Both the position numbers and the translations under genes were made by a program. The notes under the pieces were generated by a model that was not told the origin of the DNA, did no database searches, and was given only the letters and a program-made list of their open reading frames with translations. From assembly GCA_030831415.1 (NCBI GenBank), contig JAURLC010000050.1:1-15740 (forward strand): a stretch of 15,740 nt of DNA. The letters run 5' to 3'. This DNA comes from Bacillota bacterium (GTDB lineage Bacteria; Bacillota_I; Bacilli_A; RFN20; CAG-826). Shown piece by piece: positions 14,655-15,740 of the stretch (the first letter of the stretch is position 1; each line of letters opens with the position of its first letter).

Positions 14655-15740
14655 ATGAACATTACCTTACCGGATGGCCAACAAAAATTGATTGAAAACG
14701 GACAAAGTGGATTTGACGTCGCGATGAGTATATCCCCTGGATTAGCCAAAAAATCTCTAGCGTACGCCTTAGATGGGCAACTGTATGATTTACATTGGCC
14801 GATTCCTCACCCAGGATCCTTTGAACTCATTACCGAAAAAGATAATCGGGCATTGTTTATGCTTCGACATGATGCTTCTCATTTACTCGCCCAAGCGATA
14901 ACCGAATTATTTCCTGGTACGCGTTTTGGTGTTGGACCTGCGATTGATGAAGGATTTTATTATGATATGGATTTACCTACTCCGATTAGTGAGGAAGATT
15001 TTCCTAAGATTGAAGCGGTCATGCATCAACTTGCCAAACAAGTATTTCCGATTACTCGACATGAAATCTCCAAAGAGGAAGCATTAAAGAAATTTGCCAA
15101 CGACCCCTACAAAACCGAACTCATCGAAAAACTTGAGGGAACCATTTCCATGTATACACAAGGCAATTTTACCGATTTGTGTTTAGGACCTCATTTTCCT
15201 AATACGAGTTTTAATCAACATTTCAAATTACTTACTACGGCGGGTGCTTATTGGCGAGGCGATAGTAAAAACAAACAATTAACCCGCATTTATGGGACGG
15301 CATTTTTTTCTAAGAAAGATTTGGACGATCACCTCCATTTGTTAGAGGAACGTAAAAAACGTGATCATCGAAAACTAGGGAAAGAACTCGGCTTGTTTAT
15401 GATGTCGGATTTTGGTCCTGGTTTTCCTTTTTGGTTGGACAAAGGCATGCAAATTAGAAAAACGTTAGAAAACTTTTGGATGTCCATTCATCGCCAAGCA
15501 GGATACCAACTTGTTCAAACACCAACCATGTTATCAAAAGAATTATGGGAAACTTCCGGTCATTGGTACAACTACAAAGAAAACATGTATGTCTCGGAAG
15601 TTGATGACCGTGAATTTGCGATTAAACCGATGAATTGCCCTGGAAGTATGCTCGTTTATAAAAACGCTTTTTATTCCTATAAAGACTTACCGATTCGAAT
15701 GGGTGAACTCGGCAATGTACATCGACACGAAGCTTCTGGA
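14655..15740 (+). CDS. thrS: threonyl-tRNA synthetase (N-terminal part, cut by window end)
   Basis: 362 codons are open to the last base, so the 3' part is outside the window. Domains in order are TGS (1-60, MNITLPDGQQK), then the editing domain with H72-x3-H76 (RHDASHLLAQA) and C176-x3-H180 (CLGPH), then the class II catalytic core. The core shows the zinc-binding C328 in KPMNCPGSM and motif 2 RMGELGNVHRHEASG at the end. The remaining zinc histidines, motif 3 and the anticodon-binding domain are not visible. The enzyme charges tRNA-Thr and removes misattached serine. The editing residues are intact. The ATG has a strong Shine-Dalgarno (AAAGGAG, 14642-14648) and lies just after the T-box terminator. 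Confidence 0.97.
   Translation, partial: MNITLPDGQQKLIENGQSGFDVAMSISPGLAKKSLAYALDGQLYDLHWPIPHPGSFELITEKDNRALFMLRHDASHLLAQAITELFPGTRFGVGPAIDEGFYYDMDLPTPISEEDFPKIEAVMHQLAKQVFPITRHEISKEEALKKFANDPYKTELIEKLEGTISMYTQGNFTDLCLGPHFPNTSFNQHFKLLTTAGAYWRGDSKNKQLTRIYGTAFFSKKDLDDHLHLLEERKKRDHRKLGKELGLFMMSDFGPGFPFWLDKGMQIRKTLENFWMSIHRQAGYQLVQTPTMLSKELWETSGHWYNYKENMYVSEVDDREFAIKPMNCPGSMLVYKNAFYSYKDLPIRMGELGNVHRHEASG

Noticed and set aside
1..15740. Mycoplasma-type code (TGA = Trp)
   Set aside because: dnaE, speD, pfkA, pyk and dnaB end in TGA at the expected family lengths, and Trp residues are TGG.

Overview
The window looks like a chromosomal segment of a low-GC Bacillota bacterium. It probably comes from a compact, deep-branching Bacilli lineage (Erysipelotrichia, Acholeplasma/Izemoplasma or RF39-like), but the exact placement is an inference. 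The DNA is AT-rich. TGA is used as a real stop (dnaE, speD, pfkA, pyk, dnaB) and Trp is TGG, so this is not the Mycoplasma code. Genes are packed tightly with several ATGA overlaps. The gene set (nrnA, dnaE, polA, mutM, coaE, dnaB, dnaI, speD, pfkA, pyk, thrS) is a shortened and rearranged form of the dnaE-to-thrS region known from Bacillus subtilis. No insertion sequence, phage gene, tRNA/rRNA gene or CRISPR array was seen.

Layout. (1) 1-8086, plus strand, is a replication/repair block: the tail of an unidentified gene, a NrnA-like DHH phosphoesterase, DnaE, PolA, and a single ORF fusing formamidopyrimidine-DNA glycosylase (MutM) to dephospho-CoA kinase (CoaE). (2) 8061-10204, minus strand, holds the helicase-loading genes dnaB-dnaI. 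dnaI runs tail-to-tail into mutM-coaE and overlaps it by 26 bp. (3) 10205-10314 is a 110-bp divergent promoter region. (4) 10315-14414, plus strand, is a tightly coupled run: a tandem-duplicated SpeD-type pyruvoyl decarboxylase, 6-phosphofructokinase, pyruvate kinase and a ROK glucokinase that lacks the usual zinc-cysteine loop. (5) 14416-15740 is a threonine T-box leader with a transcription terminator, followed by thrS, which is cut by the window end.

How the genes fit together. DnaE and PolA are synthesis polymerases with no recognisable proofreading site, so a PolC elsewhere is expected. DnaB and DnaI load the replicative helicase. MutM removes oxidised purines. PFK, pyruvate kinase and glucokinase are three kinases of glycolysis in one transcription unit behind a polyamine-type decarboxylase gene. 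thrS is controlled by uncharged tRNA-Thr.

The most unusual item is the 272-aa SpeD-like protein. It has two homologous halves, and only the C-terminal half keeps the Ser/His/Cys processing residues at the family spacing. The N-terminal half has lost Ser and Cys. This is a bacterial counterpart, in reversed order, of the two-domain eukaryotic AdoMet decarboxylase. The MutM-CoaE fusion and an altered Walker B motif in DnaI are the next most interesting points.
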